DNA of 64,000 nt from Deinococcus peraridilitoris DSM 19664 (GTDB taxonomy: Bacteria > Deinococcota > Deinococci > Deinococcales > Deinococcaceae). The translations under genes and the position numbers were made by a program. The stretch spans positions 3,636,001 to 3,700,000 of the forward strand of contig NC_019793.1 of the NCBI RefSeq assembly GCF_000317835.1, written 5' to 3'. Position 1 is the stretch's first letter, and every line of letters starts with the position of its first letter. Below are positions 23,706 to 33,649 of this stretch, in pieces. The notes under the pieces were generated by a model. It made no database searches. It was not told the origin of the DNA and saw only the letters and a list, made by a program, of their open reading frames with translations.

Positions 23706-24467
23706 ATGAAAAAACGACTTACCAACACCGTGCTGGTCCTCGCCGTGCTGGCGACGGCGACGGCTTCCGCACGCACGCTCGCCGAAATCAAGAAGTCGGG
23801 TACCATCATCATCGCGACCGAAGGGGCCTTCAAACCCTTCAACTACTTCGAAGGAAAAAAGCTCACCGGCTTCGAGGTGGATCTGGGCGAGGCGGTCGCC
23901 AAGGAACTGGGCGTCAAGGTACGCTGGGTGACCCAACCGTTCGATTCGCTGCTGATTGGACTGAACCAGGGACGCTATGACTTCGTGATCGCGTCGCACG
24001 GAATTACCCCGGAGCGCGCCAAGGCAGTGAACTTCACCAATCCGCATTACTGCACGGGCGGCGCGATCGTGGCACAAAAGGGCGGCGCACAGAAGGCCGC
24101 TGACCTGGCTGGCAAGTCGGTGGCCGTGCAGGTCGGCTCCACCTACGCCGAGAATGTACGCAAGCTTTCGGGCCTGAAAGACGTCAAGACCTACCCTAAA
24201 GACAGCGACGCCCAGCAGGCGCTGATGGCCGGGCGTGTCGACGCGTGGGTGAGTGATAAATTTGTGGGCCTGGAAGCCGCGCAGGCGGCAGGCGGGCGGA
24301 TGCAGGTCGGTGACCTGCTGTTCCAGGAAAAAATTGCCATGGCCGTTCAGAAGGAAAACAGCACCTTGCTCAAGGGTCTGAACGACGCGCTGGCGGCCGT
24401 GCAGAAGAACGGCACCTACGGCAAGCTGAGCACCCAGTATTTCAAGCAAAACGTCGCCTGTAAGTAA
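23706..24467 (+). CDS. Polar amino-acid ABC transporter, substrate-binding protein
   Basis: 253 residues with a signal peptide ending about Ala22 (TATASA-RT), then a type II periplasmic-binding fold (ATEGAFKPFNYFEGKKLTGFEVDLG, ITPERAKAVNFTNPHY). ACAGGAGGACTCT precedes the ATG. It captures a polar amino acid for the permease 74 nt downstream. A hairpin at 24493-24526 separates the two and would favour excess binding protein. Substrate cannot be read from the sequence. Confidence 0.92.
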   Translation: MKKRLTNTVLVLAVLATATASARTLAEIKKSGTIIIATEGAFKPFNYFEGKKLTGFEVDLGEAVAKELGVKVRWVTQPFDSLLIGLNQGRYDFVIASHGITPERAKAVNFTNPHYCTGGAIVAQKGGAQKAADLAGKSVAVQVGSTYAENVRKLSGLKDVKTYPKDSDAQQALMAGRVDAWVSDKFVGLEAAQAAGGRMQVGDLLFQEKIAMAVQKENSTLLKGLNDALAAVQKNGTYGKLSTQYFKQNVACK

Positions 24468-24492
24468 CCTGTAAGTAAAAAGGCAAGCGGGC

Positions 24493-24526
24493 AGGGCGTG
24501 CGGCGGCATTTCTGGCCTCACGCCCT
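24493..24526 (+). promoter_or_regulatory. Intercistronic hairpin between binding protein and permease
   Basis: AGGGCGTG and CACGCCCT form an 8-bp stem over an 18-nt loop. The -10-like TATGAT follows at 24528-24533, so the permease also appears to have its own leaderless promoter. Confidence 0.5.
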
Positions 24527-24540
24527 CTATGATTCTTCTC

Positions 24541-25554
24541 ATGACTGACCGCTCGCGTTTCTGGCCGGCCCAATTCATGAATGTCGTGATTCCCGGCAGT
24601 GGCTGGCTGATCTCGCCGTTGCAGCGGAAAATGACGGGCCTGCAGATTCTGGCCGCCTGGGTGCTGTTGGCCGGGCTGTTTTTGCTGCTTAATCCGTTCC
24701 TGCTGCTGATCCTGCCGATTCTGATTTTTTCGGCCCTGTCGGAGTTCTCGCAGGAATGGGACGGCCAGTTCGGCAAACGGCAGAAGAAGACGCCCAACAA
24801 TCTGGTCAACAACCTGATGTATGTGCTGGGTTTCGCCGTAGTCTTCTACGGGTTTTTCTACCTGCTGGCCATCGTGTTGCGCTACGTCCCGGAGCCGATC
24901 GGATCACGGGCCGATCTGTTCGTCGAAGGCGCGCGCGTGACGTTGACCCTCACCATCGTCGCGGGCGCGATCGGATTGGCCATCGGCGTCCTGCTGGGCC
25001 TGATGCGGCTCTCGCGGTTGTGGATTGCCCGCGCGCCCGCGAGTTTTGTGGTGTGGATCATCCGTGGAACACCCCTGCTGGTGCAGCTGCTGTTCGTCTA
25101 TAACGCCCTGCCGCAGATTCTGAAGGCTGTCGGTCTGGATTTTCAGCTCAACGAGTTCTACTCGGCCGTGCTGGCACTCGCGGTCAACGTGGGTGCGTAC
25201 AACGCCGAGGTCATTCGTGCGGGTGTGCAGGCAGTGCCGCGTGGCCAGAACGAGGCTGCCCGCTCGTTGGGCCTTGGGAGCCTCACGACCATGTCGTTCG
25301 TGGTGATGCCGCAGGCACTGCGGATCGTGCTGCCACCCCTGGTGAACAACCTGATCGCTCTTCTGAAGGACTCGTCGCTGGCTTTCGTGATTGCCCTGCC
25401 CGAAGTCACGACGATTGCCTCACGGATTTCCAGCGAGACCTTCCTGCCCATCCCGACCCTCACCACGCTGGCAGTGGTCTACCTGGCTTTGACGACGGTA
25501 CTGACCTTCTTTACCAACATCCTGGAAACACGGCTGCGGCTGTCGAGCCGCTGA
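24541..25554 (+). CDS. Polar amino-acid ABC transporter, permease with N-terminal extension
   Basis: 337 residues from ATG 24541 (an ATG at 24529 adds four). Residues about 120-337 are the HisM/GlnP-type permease (TLTLTIVAGAIGLAIGVLLG, the EAA loop EAARSLGLGSLTTMSFVVMPQAL). The first 115 residues are extra: two hydrophobic helices and the basic stretch GKRQKKTPN, before another membrane helix. Most GlnP-type permeases lack this. TATGAT lies 7 nt before ATG 24541. A terminator-like hairpin follows at 25584. Confidence 0.9.
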   Translation: MTDRSRFWPAQFMNVVIPGSGWLISPLQRKMTGLQILAAWVLLAGLFLLLNPFLLLILPILIFSALSEFSQEWDGQFGKRQKKTPNNLVNNLMYVLGFAVVFYGFFYLLAIVLRYVPEPIGSRADLFVEGARVTLTLTIVAGAIGLAIGVLLGLMRLSRLWIARAPASFVVWIIRGTPLLVQLLFVYNALPQILKAVGLDFQLNEFYSAVLALAVNVGAYNAEVIRAGVQAVPRGQNEAARSLGLGSLTTMSFVVMPQALRIVLPPLVNNLIALLKDSSLAFVIALPEVTTIASRISSETFLPIPTLTTLAVVYLALTTVLTFFTNILETRLRLSSR

Positions 25555-25583
25555 CGGGCTCGGCGACCCGTTTATCCGACGCG

Positions 25584-25612
25584 GGCAGGCTGCAACAGTG
25601 CTGCAGCCTGCC
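25584..25612. terminator. Hairpin between permease and the convergent GNAT gene
   Basis: GGCAGGCTGCA pairs with TGCAGCCTGCC over 7 nt. It lies 30 nt after the permease stop and can serve both converging transcripts. Confidence 0.6.
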
Positions 25613-25703
25613 GTGTGGAATTTGACGCATGGTGCAGTCCAACGCGGCGGTGGTGGATAACGTGCTGCAGCGTGCGGCACCCCCGGGCAGCGCGGCAGGA
25701 CCG

Positions 25704-26519
25704 TCAGGACGCCGGAGTCGGCGGCACTTCACGCTCAAGGACATACAGGTTCCGAGGCGTGCGGCAGAAGCCGCGAATGGCGTATCCGGCAGCAAAGTAG
25801 CACTGCAGCGCGTCACGGCCATGCCGACGCCATTCCTGCGCGAGCGCGAGCTCCTGTGTGAGCAATTCTCCGTAATCTGGCGGAATCTGAAAACCCAGTC
25901 GTGGAGCGCTCAAATGCGTCATGAACGCTGTTGGAGCAGCTGGATTGATCAGGGGCAGTTCTTGCGCGTTCACAACGGGAAGCTGGCCCGACAGTGCCGA
26001 CTCCACCGACGCTGAGCGTAATTCCCATTCGGCAAGCACACGGTCGGACGGCACACCCGCGTTGATGCCCGACATCGGGCCGTACAAGTCAGGGTAGTAG
26101 TGGCGGATCACCGCGCCGAGCTTGCACAGGTTGAAGTTGGCATTCAGTCCGCGCAATGGGTCGAAGGTCCACACGACCCGCGTGATGCCGCGCTCAAGGC
26201 ACCACGTGCGCTGAAACGACTTGAGCGCCAGGGCAGCGCCGCTCTTGCGCTGCCCTGGCGTGACGGCCAGCATGTGTGAATGCTGTACCGCCGGATCACG
26301 GGTGGGAAAGCCCAGCACGAAGCCGATCATTTCGGTCCCGTGAAACGCGCCGGCCAGCAGGCCCCCCTGCAGCTGCAGGGCCACCAGGATGCCGCGCGGC
26401 ACCACGTCGCGCTCGTGGCGTCCCCAGGTGGCCAGCTGCAGCTCCTCGACCTGTATGGCTTCGCTGGCGCCGCGCAATTCGCGCACTGACAGCGCCGCTT
26501 CTGGCAAGGTGTGGCTCAC
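25704..26519 (-). CDS. GNAT-family acyltransferase, COG3375 type
   Basis: 271 residues, GTG start, 14 nt after the racemase stop. The VPRGILVALQLQGGLLAGAF and HSHMLAVTPGQRKSG stretches are typical of the COG3375 subgroup that pairs with N-acylamino-acid racemase. In Geobacillus the paired enzyme succinylates D-amino acids, so that racemase and a deacylase can turn them into L-amino acids. Co-transcription with the racemase here supports such a role. The acyl donor is unknown. Confidence 0.82.
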   Translation of the reverse strand: MSHTLPEAALSVRELRGASEAIQVEELQLATWGRHERDVVPRGILVALQLQGGLLAGAFHGTEMIGFVLGFPTRDPAVQHSHMLAVTPGQRKSGAALALKSFQRTWCLERGITRVVWTFDPLRGLNANFNLCKLGAVIRHYYPDLYGPMSGINAGVPSDRVLAEWELRSASVESALSGQLPVVNAQELPLINPAAPTAFMTHLSAPRLGFQIPPDYGELLTQELALAQEWRRHGRDALQCYFAAGYAIRGFCRTPRNLYVLEREVPPTPAS

Positions 26520-26533
26520 GACTGCCGGGCCTT

Positions 26534-27652
26534 TCAGGACGGGCGAAAATCTTCGCTGCGCACCGTGACGCGCTTCAGCACGTCATGATTGAGCGTGACA
26601 CCCGTGCCCGCTCCCGCCGGAACCGGCATCTCCCCTTGATCGGCTTCCAGGGCTTCATGGACGATGTCGTGCTCCCAGTAGCGGCTGGCACTGGACACGT
26701 CCCCAGGCTTGGTGAAGCCAGGCAGGCTCGCCACGTGAATGTTGTGCGCCCGACCCACGCCCGCTTCGAGCATGCCACCCATCCAGAGTGGCACCCCAAA
26801 GCTCTGCGCGACCGCGTGAATGCGCACGGATTCGGTGAGGCCTCCACAACGGGCAGGTTTGACGTTCAGAACCCGCCCGGCATCGGTGGTGAGCGCCTTG
26901 CGGGCATCCTGGGCACTCAGGATGCTTTCGTCCAGACACAGTGGCGTGCGGATCAGCGACTGAAGTTTGGCATGGTCGTGCAGATCGTCATACGCCAGCG
27001 GCTGTTCGATGTAATCGAGTCCCAGTTCGTCGAGCTGCGCAAAGGTGCGGGCGTCGCTGAGGCTGTAGGCGCTGTTGGCGTCCACGGTCATGGTCAGGTC
27101 GGGGAATGCCTCGCGCACGGCCCGGACGGGCTCCACGTCCCAGCCGGGTTTGATCTTGAGTTTGATGCGCTTGTACTGCTGCGCGATATGCCGCTCCACC
27201 ACGTCCACGGTCGTCTCGATGCTCGGCTGGATGCCGAGCGAGACGCCTACCGGGACCCGCTCGCGTGTGCCGCCCAGCAGGCTCTGCAGCGGCACACCCA
27301 GGCACCGGGCCCACAGATCCCAGAAGGCCATCTCGACGATGGCTTTTGCCATGCGGTTTCCCCGAAATGGAGCAAGTGCCGCTTCCAGCTGGGCCGGGTT
27401 CGCGAACGACTGCCCCAGCACCTTCGGCAGGAACACCTCGCGCACCAGGTACTCCGCCCCTGGCACCACTTCTTCGCGGTAGGAGGGTAGACGCTCCATC
27501 ACGCCTTCGCCGTATCCTTCCATGCCGCCGCCCCGCAGGGTCAGCAGGAGGATGGTGCGTTTGGTCTGAACGCCAAAAGAAGTCTCGAAGCGGAACTTGA
27601 GGGGCAACTCCAGCAACCGGAGTTCGGCGCTTTCGATGGTGACGCGGGTCAT
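26534..27652 (-). CDS. N-acylamino-acid racemase / o-succinylbenzoate synthase family (enolase superfamily)
   Basis: 372 residues. Catalytic lysines lie at Lys164-x-Lys166 (RIKLKIKP) and Lys265 (NVKPARCGG); Mg ligands are Asp191 (DANSAY), Glu216 (IEQPL) and Asp241 (LDES). The sequence matches the Deinococcus N-acylamino-acid racemase type. Members can be racemases, menaquinone o-succinylbenzoate synthases or both. No menaquinone gene is nearby, and the GNAT neighbour argues for racemisation of N-succinyl amino acids. Confidence 0.9.
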   Translation of the reverse strand: MTRVTIESAELRLLELPLKFRFETSFGVQTKRTILLLTLRGGGMEGYGEGVMERLPSYREEVVPGAEYLVREVFLPKVLGQSFANPAQLEAALAPFRGNRMAKAIVEMAFWDLWARCLGVPLQSLLGGTRERVPVGVSLGIQPSIETTVDVVERHIAQQYKRIKLKIKPGWDVEPVRAVREAFPDLTMTVDANSAYSLSDARTFAQLDELGLDYIEQPLAYDDLHDHAKLQSLIRTPLCLDESILSAQDARKALTTDAGRVLNVKPARCGGLTESVRIHAVAQSFGVPLWMGGMLEAGVGRAHNIHVASLPGFTKPGDVSSASRYWEHDIVHEALEADQGEMPVPAGAGTGVTLNHDVLKRVTVRSEDFRPS

Positions 27653-27714
27653 GCGGTGAATGATGCCATGAAACGGTCATCCGGCGCACCCCAGGGCGGG
27701 CCGCACGCATGAAG

Positions 27715-27743
27715 GAAGGCCCCGACCGGGGGTCGGGGCCTTC
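27715..27743 (-). terminator. Terminator between TRAP transporter and racemase genes
   Basis: A 13-bp perfect stem (GAAGGCCCCGACC) with a 3-nt loop lies 21 nt after the TRAP permease stop. Confidence 0.75.
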
Positions 27744-27763
27744 TGGGAGCTCGATCATCGCCT

Positions 27764-29776
27764 TCAGACGGCAGGACGGGCAGGCACAGCCGGGCGCAGC
27801 TTCTGCCAGGTGTAGACCAGCCCGATCAGCGTGAAGCCGGCCACGTCGGTGACCAGGCCGGGCGTGATCAGCAGCAACGCGGCGGCCAACAGGATGAGAC
27901 GCTCCAGGATATTGCTGGGCTTGTGCAGAAAGCCCAGGGTCGCTGCTGAGAACGCGACCAGCCCGACAAAGGCGGAGAAGGCAATCCAGGCCCCTTCGCC
28001 GAAAGAAGAGACGCCGATCAGCAGCAGTTTCGGGTTGAAGAACAGCATGTAAGCCAGCAGGGCCGTGCGCAGCTCGTAAATGAAGCCCTGTACGCCGGTC
28101 CGGAAGGGATTTCCCTTGCCGATGGCAGCCGCGGCGTACCCGGCAAGCGCTACGGGAGGCGTGCTATCAGCCATGATGCCGAAGTAAAACACGAACATGT
28201 GCACGGCGAGCGGCGGCACGTTGTATCCGGAGGCCTGCGCCAGATTCGAAATCACTGGCACGATCAGGCTGGCCATCACGATGTAGTTGGCCGTGGTGGG
28301 CAAACCCATGCCGAGCAGCAGACTGATCAGCTGCGCCATGATCAGCACGACGATCAGGTTTCCCCCCGAGACGGCTTGAACGATGTCCGTCAAACCGAAG
28401 CCGATCCCGGTGATGGTCACCATGCCGACGATAATGCCCGCAGCAGCAGTGGCCAGTGCAATGCCGACCATGTTGCGCGCACCGGTTTCCAGGCTCTGCA
28501 CGATCATGGTTCCGGCGCTTCGTGCGCCAAGTCCGAGACCGTCACCACGACGGGCGGCACGCACGAGTTCCTGAATGATCAACAGCAGCACCATCACGCC
28601 GATGGTGTTGAGCGCCGCGCGCTCGGGGGTGATCTGCTGAATGGCAAGCGCGTAGATCAGGTAGATGATCGGAATGAAGTAGTGAGCGCCAGCCCGCAGT
28701 ACGGGCGCCAGCGGCGGCAGTTCGCTGCGCGGCACCCCTTTGAGGCCCAGCTTCAGGGCCTCGATGTGCACGGTCACGAACAGCGCAGCGTAGGCCAGCA
28801 CTGCCGGAACGGCCGCCGCCAGAATCAGGCTGGTGTACGAGATATTCAGGAAGTTCGCCATGATGAAGGCCGCCGCCCCCATTACCGGGGGCATCAGCTG
28901 ACCGTTGCTGGAACTGGCGACCTCGATACCGCCCGCTTTTTCAGGACTGTACCCGATGCGCTTCATAAGCGGGATGGTGAACGTGCCGGTCGTGACGACG
29001 TTCGATACGCTCGAACCGCTCACCACGCCCGTGAGGGCAGAGGACACCACGGCCGCCTTCGCCGGACCTCCACGGAAATTGCCCAGCAGGCTGTAGGCGA
29101 GCTGAATGAAGAAGTTGCCCGCGCCGGCTTTGTCGAGAAACGCGCCGAACAATACGAACAGAAACACGAAGGTGGCGCTGACGCCCAGCGGCGTCCCGAA
29201 AATGCCTTCTGTAGACAGATACAGCTGAGCAACCAGCTGGTCCCACTTCGCACCCGCGTGCAGCTGCAGCATGCGCGGCAACTCGAACGGAAGAAGACCG
29301 CGAGGTCCCGTGGCCGCATAGACCATCAGGGCCATGGCGATGATGGGGAGGGCTGGGCCCAGCGCCCGCCACGAGGCTGCCAGCAGCAGTACGATGGTGA
29401 CCGTTCCCGTCCAGACATCGAGACGGTTGGGCACCCCACCTCGCAACAGGATGTCCTGAAAAGCCACCACGATATACAGCGTGCCCAGCACCGCCGCGAC
29501 GCCAAGCAGCCAGTCGGCCCATGGAACGCGTTCCCGCGAGCTGCGCTTGCTGAACGGATAGACCAGAAAGGCCAGCGAGAACGCAAACGCGAGGTGGGCC
29601 GCGCGCAGCAAAATGGGCTCCATGTTCCCGACGTATGTCGAGTACAACTGAAACAGGCTCCAGGCTACCGCAAGGACACCCGCGAGCAGGCGAGTCTTGC
29701 CGGTGACACGGCGTCCGCCGAGCTCTGTCTGCTCCAGCAGTTCCTGGGCCGCCTGATGTTCGTCTTTGTCCGCCAT
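27764..29776 (-). CDS. TRAP transporter permease, fused DctQ-DctM type (TAXI system)
   Basis: 670 residues from ATG 29776, preceded by AGAGGAGC. The N-terminal 4-helix part (about 25-160) is fused to the 12-helix DctM part (SSALTGVVSGSSVSNVVTTGTFTIPLMKR in the middle, LLGMGLPTTANYIVMASLIVP later), the 4TM/12TM fusion that goes with TAXI binding proteins. Uptake is ion-driven. A long upstream frame overlaps the intercistronic hairpin and was rejected. The binding-protein gene lies upstream in the same operon. Confidence 0.92.
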   Translation of the reverse strand: MADKDEHQAAQELLEQTELGGRRVTGKTRLLAGVLAVAWSLFQLYSTYVGNMEPILLRAAHLAFAFSLAFLVYPFSKRSSRERVPWADWLLGVAAVLGTLYIVVAFQDILLRGGVPNRLDVWTGTVTIVLLLAASWRALGPALPIIAMALMVYAATGPRGLLPFELPRMLQLHAGAKWDQLVAQLYLSTEGIFGTPLGVSATFVFLFVLFGAFLDKAGAGNFFIQLAYSLLGNFRGGPAKAAVVSSALTGVVSGSSVSNVVTTGTFTIPLMKRIGYSPEKAGGIEVASSSNGQLMPPVMGAAAFIMANFLNISYTSLILAAAVPAVLAYAALFVTVHIEALKLGLKGVPRSELPPLAPVLRAGAHYFIPIIYLIYALAIQQITPERAALNTIGVMVLLLIIQELVRAARRGDGLGLGARSAGTMIVQSLETGARNMVGIALATAAAGIIVGMVTITGIGFGLTDIVQAVSGGNLIVVLIMAQLISLLLGMGLPTTANYIVMASLIVPVISNLAQASGYNVPPLAVHMFVFYFGIMADSTPPVALAGYAAAAIGKGNPFRTGVQGFIYELRTALLAYMLFFNPKLLLIGVSSFGEGAWIAFSAFVGLVAFSAATLGFLHKPSNILERLILLAAALLLITPGLVTDVAGFTLIGLVYTWQKLRPAVPARPAV

Positions 29777-29857
29777 TCTTGCTCCTCTTGATAATGTGCC
29801 TGCTTGACGCCGCGCCACAGGGCACCGGGCGGGCAAGCCCAGGCGCCGGACACAGCA

Positions 29858-29893
29858 GACAGGCCAGCGTGCTCTCTGGAACGCTGGCCTGTC
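29858..29893 (-). promoter_or_regulatory. Intercistronic hairpin between TAXI binding protein and TRAP permease
   Basis: GACAGGCCAGCGT pairs exactly with ACGCTGGCCTGTC over a 10-nt loop. It lies 76 nt after the binding-protein stop and 82 nt before the permease start. It would protect or terminate most transcripts, giving more binding protein than permease. Confidence 0.65.
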
Positions 29894-29968
29894 AAGTGGG
29901 TCGGGAACGCGGGTGCGCCGTTCCTCAGGGGAGCGGGGCAGCACCGGACGCGTCACCCTCAGCGTGAA

Positions 29969-30928
29969 TCAGCGAACGGCACCCTTTTCCCGGAAGAACT
30001 TCTGTGCGCCGGGGTGCAGCGGGGCAGGCAGTCCTTTCACGGCTTTTTCGTAGCTGAAGTTGTTCGACAGGTTGGGGTGAATGGCCTTCAGGCTAGCTTC
30101 GTTCTCGAAGATGGCCTTGGTTGCCTTGTACACGGCGTCTTCGCTTTCGTCCGTCGAGGTGACGAGCGTCGCCTGCACGGCCACGGTGGGCACGGTGGCA
30201 TCGACACCACGGTAGTTCTTGCCGGGGATGTTGAAGCGCACGTAGAAGGGGTACTTCTTGAGCAGCGTGGTGGCGTTGTTGCCGGCCACCGGCACGAGGT
30301 TCACGGACGTGGTCAGCGCGATCTGCTGAATTGCCGATGCGCCCAGGCCGACGGTGTAGAACAGCGCGTCGGCGCGTCCGTCCTGCAGCAGCTGGGCGCC
30401 CTGGGTGGGATTCACGCGCACGGTCTGGCCGAGGTCGCTGAACTGCAGACCATAGGCTTCGAGAATCTGGCGGGCGTTCTGCTCGGTGCCCGAGCCGACG
30501 TCACCAACGATGACGCGCTTGCCCTTGAGGTCGGCGACCGAGCGGATGTTGGCGTCCTTGCGTGCGACGATGTGAACCAGCTCCGGATAGAGCGCGGCGA
30601 CCGAGCGCAGCTTGGTGTTGGCCTTGCCTTCAAAGGCGGCGAGCCCTGTTCCACGGTAGGCGTAAAAGACCACGTCGTTCTGAGCGATGGCCATCTGCAG
30701 TTCGCCGGTGCTGAGGGCGTTCACGTTGAAGACGCTGCCACCCGTCGAGCGGGCGTTGGCACGCAGGCCAGAGTTCGAGTCGTTGACCAGTTTGGCCATG
30801 CCGGTTCCCACTGGGAAGTACACTCCCGTGGTTCCGCCGGTACCGATGGTGATGAAGTTGCTGCCTTGCGCGTACGCGACGGCGAGCGCGCCCAACACGA
30901 GCGTTCCAGCCAGGATTCCTTTTTTCAT
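29969..30928 (-). CDS. TAXI-family TRAP transporter substrate-binding protein
   Basis: 319 residues with a signal peptide ending about Ala20 (AVAYA-QG), followed by FITIGTGGTTGVYFPVG, the signature of TAXI receptors. LKGKRVIVGDVGSGTEQNAR is also typical. TAXI receptors are known or predicted to bind glutamate/glutamine or related compounds. First gene of the operon with the fused TRAP permease; divergent from the glnQ-like ATPase gene with 142 nt between. Confidence 0.93.
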   Translation of the reverse strand: MKKGILAGTLVLGALAVAYAQGSNFITIGTGGTTGVYFPVGTGMAKLVNDSNSGLRANARSTGGSVFNVNALSTGELQMAIAQNDVVFYAYRGTGLAAFEGKANTKLRSVAALYPELVHIVARKDANIRSVADLKGKRVIVGDVGSGTEQNARQILEAYGLQFSDLGQTVRVNPTQGAQLLQDGRADALFYTVGLGASAIQQIALTTSVNLVPVAGNNATTLLKKYPFYVRFNIPGKNYRGVDATVPTVAVQATLVTSTDESEDAVYKATKAIFENEASLKAIHPNLSNNFSYEKAVKGLPAPLHPGAQKFFREKGAVR

Positions 30929-31055
30929 TGCAGACCTTTCCGACAGAGCATGGCTGTCCTTTGTGCAGGTGAAATATCTTGATGAAGGGTAGCACAAGCC
31001 CCCCGGTATTTTGGTGGTCGTGGCGGCAAATGCATGAAACAGAGGCGTTTCGCTG

Positions 31056-31061
31056 TACACT
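31056..31061 (+). promoter_or_regulatory. -10 box of leaderless glnQ-type gene
   Basis: TACACT ends 9 nt before the GTG at 31071, with no ribosome site between. Confidence 0.55.
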
Positions 31062-31070
31062 TCGCTCAAC

Positions 31071-31817
<747 letters not shown>

Positions 31818-31850
31818 GTGTATTGCCCGAAACCGCGAACGGTGTCGGTT

Positions 31851-31900
31851 CTTTGGCCAGGCCACCTCTTTGGCCAGGTCACCTCTTTGGCCAGGCCACC
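31851..31900. repeat. Three tandem copies of a 17-bp unit
   Basis: CTTTGGCCAGGCCACCT, then the same with one change (GGTCACCT), then a third copy lacking the last base. Each contains the palindrome TGGCCA. The array lies 34 nt after the glnQ-type stop and about 145 nt before the lipoprotein start. Confidence 0.9.
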
Positions 31901-32045
31901 GATGACCGAAGCCACGTGTCGCCTGCACATTGCCCTCATTGGAAAATGGTGGAGGGCAACTGAAGCGCCCTGCACGTACCTGCCACGGGAAACTCATGGC
32001 CATTCACGATTCTGAGACCAGGACGATGCGTCCTGGAGGGTTTTC

Positions 32046-33461
32046 ATGTTACATTCACGTCAGTTTTTTGGAACGTTGACAATCGGTCTGACGCTGCTTC
32101 TAGGTCTGGGAGCATGCGGAAGCAGTGGCGACCAGAATTCGGGAGGGTCCTTGCCCAATTCCCCGCAGGGGATGCAGCAAGTCAATCTGGAAGTTCCAGG
32201 CGGCATGGGAGACGCCAAGGTCAGTGCCAGTCGGCGCCTGACCGTCCCGAGCGGCTTCAGCATCCAGGTGGTCGCCCGTGTGGCTGGTGCGCGCTTCATG
32301 GCCGTCGCTCCCAACGGCGACGTACTGGTTTCACAGCCTGGCGCGGGCACCATCGTCCGGCTTGTGGTCAAGCCAGGACAGGCCGCTCAGCAAAATGTGT
32401 TCGTCTCAGGCCTGGTGATGCCACACGACATGGTGTTCGCCACGGTCGCCGGCACCACTTACCTGTATGTGGCGGTGCACGACAAGGTCGTTCGCTACGC
32501 CTACACCAACGGCATGATCCAGGCTTCAGCGGCGCAGACCGTGGTGGAGGGTCTGCCCACCGGAAGTTCCGAGGATCTCCGCGGATCGTACGCCCACTAC
32601 CTCAAGAACATCGTGATCAGCCCGGACGGGAGCAAGCTGTATGTTTCCGTGGCCTCGGAGACCAACGCCGACCCCAAAATCGACCGGCCGGCAATGGAGG
32701 GTGGCAGCGGCGTCGAGCGCGGTGCCATCTATGAATTCAATGCTGCGGCGCTCGGGCAAAAGATCGCCGCCAATGCGCAGCCATACGCCCGTGGCGTGCG
32801 CAACGCCGAAGGGCTGGCCTTTGCGCCAAATTCGAACGACTTATGGATCGCCGTCATGAACCGCGACGACGTGCGCTGTCCGAAAGGAATCGACTGTACC
32901 GGCGACGGCAAGCCTGACGACGGCGCGCTGATTCAGTCGTACGTCGACAAAAATCCGCCGGACTTGATCGTAAAAGTCAAGCCGGGCGCCGATTACGGCT
33001 GGCCCTACTGCAACGCCGATCCGCGCGCTGGGGTGAACAACATGCCCTACCTCAACGACTTCGAAAACAACGCCGATGGCAAGAAGTTCAACTGCGCCAC
33101 CGCCGAACGCGCCACCAAGGGACTGGGGGCCCACGAAGCGCCGCTGGGGCTGACCTTCTGGCGCAACGGACCCGCAGAATTCAGAAATGTCATGACGGTC
33201 GGTTTGCACGGCTGCTGGAACTGCTCGACGTACGTCGGCTACAAGGTGTCCTACTTCCCCGTGAACGGAGGCACCATCGGCGCACAGCGTGACCTGGTCA
33301 CGGGCTGGGTCACCGATACCATGAACCCCGGCAGAAAAAACTGCTCCGAGGTCCAGGACAAATGCTGGGGTCGCCCGGTGGACATGGCCGACATGCCCGA
33401 CGGCAGCCTGCTGATTTCGGACGATTACACTGGCACCATCTACCGGCTGTACAAGAAATAA
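32046..33461 (+). CDS. Lipoprotein with glucose/sorbosone dehydrogenase-like beta-propeller
   Basis: 471 residues. The signal ends in a lipobox LGAC with Cys24; a short low-complexity linker follows. The rest is a six-bladed propeller like PQQ-dependent L-sorbosone or aldose sugar dehydrogenases (PSGFSIQVVARVAGARFMAVAPNGDVLVSQ, VRNAEGLAFAPNSNDLWIAVMNRD, PDGSLLISDDYTGTIYRL). Six or more cysteines in the second half could form disulfides. GGAGGG precedes the ATG. Outer-surface sugar oxidation is likely, but PQQ use is not proven. Confidence 0.8.
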   Translation: MLHSRQFFGTLTIGLTLLLGLGACGSSGDQNSGGSLPNSPQGMQQVNLEVPGGMGDAKVSASRRLTVPSGFSIQVVARVAGARFMAVAPNGDVLVSQPGAGTIVRLVVKPGQAAQQNVFVSGLVMPHDMVFATVAGTTYLYVAVHDKVVRYAYTNGMIQASAAQTVVEGLPTGSSEDLRGSYAHYLKNIVISPDGSKLYVSVASETNADPKIDRPAMEGGSGVERGAIYEFNAAALGQKIAANAQPYARGVRNAEGLAFAPNSNDLWIAVMNRDDVRCPKGIDCTGDGKPDDGALIQSYVDKNPPDLIVKVKPGADYGWPYCNADPRAGVNNMPYLNDFENNADGKKFNCATAERATKGLGAHEAPLGLTFWRNGPAEFRNVMTVGLHGCWNCSTYVGYKVSYFPVNGGTIGAQRDLVTGWVTDTMNPGRKNCSEVQDKCWGRPVDMADMPDGSLLISDDYTGTIYRLYKK

Positions 33462-33471
33462 AGCCCGTCTG

Positions 33472-33522
33472 CGGTGATGGCTGATCTCTCGGAGCGCGTT
33501 TCCGGGAGATCAGCCATCACCG
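33472..33522 (+). terminator. Long hairpin after the lipoprotein gene
   Basis: CGGTGATGGCTGATCTC and its exact complement form a 17-bp stem over a 17-nt spacer, beginning 10 nt after the stop. A T5 run follows 10 nt later. Confidence 0.7.
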
Positions 33523-33649
33523 TGTATTCCACTTTTTGTGTGCCCCTCCGCGTGACCGGCCATGCCGCACCGCAAGCGGGAGCGTTCCTTGGCGGCTGGG
33601 CCACTGGGAACGATACAATACACTCCATCGTGCCGCGAGGATTCCAGAT

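Noticed and set aside
26534..27652. Menaquinone gene menC
   Set aside because: The enolase-superfamily protein could be MenC, but no other men gene is near and the GNAT partner favours N-acylamino-acid racemase.
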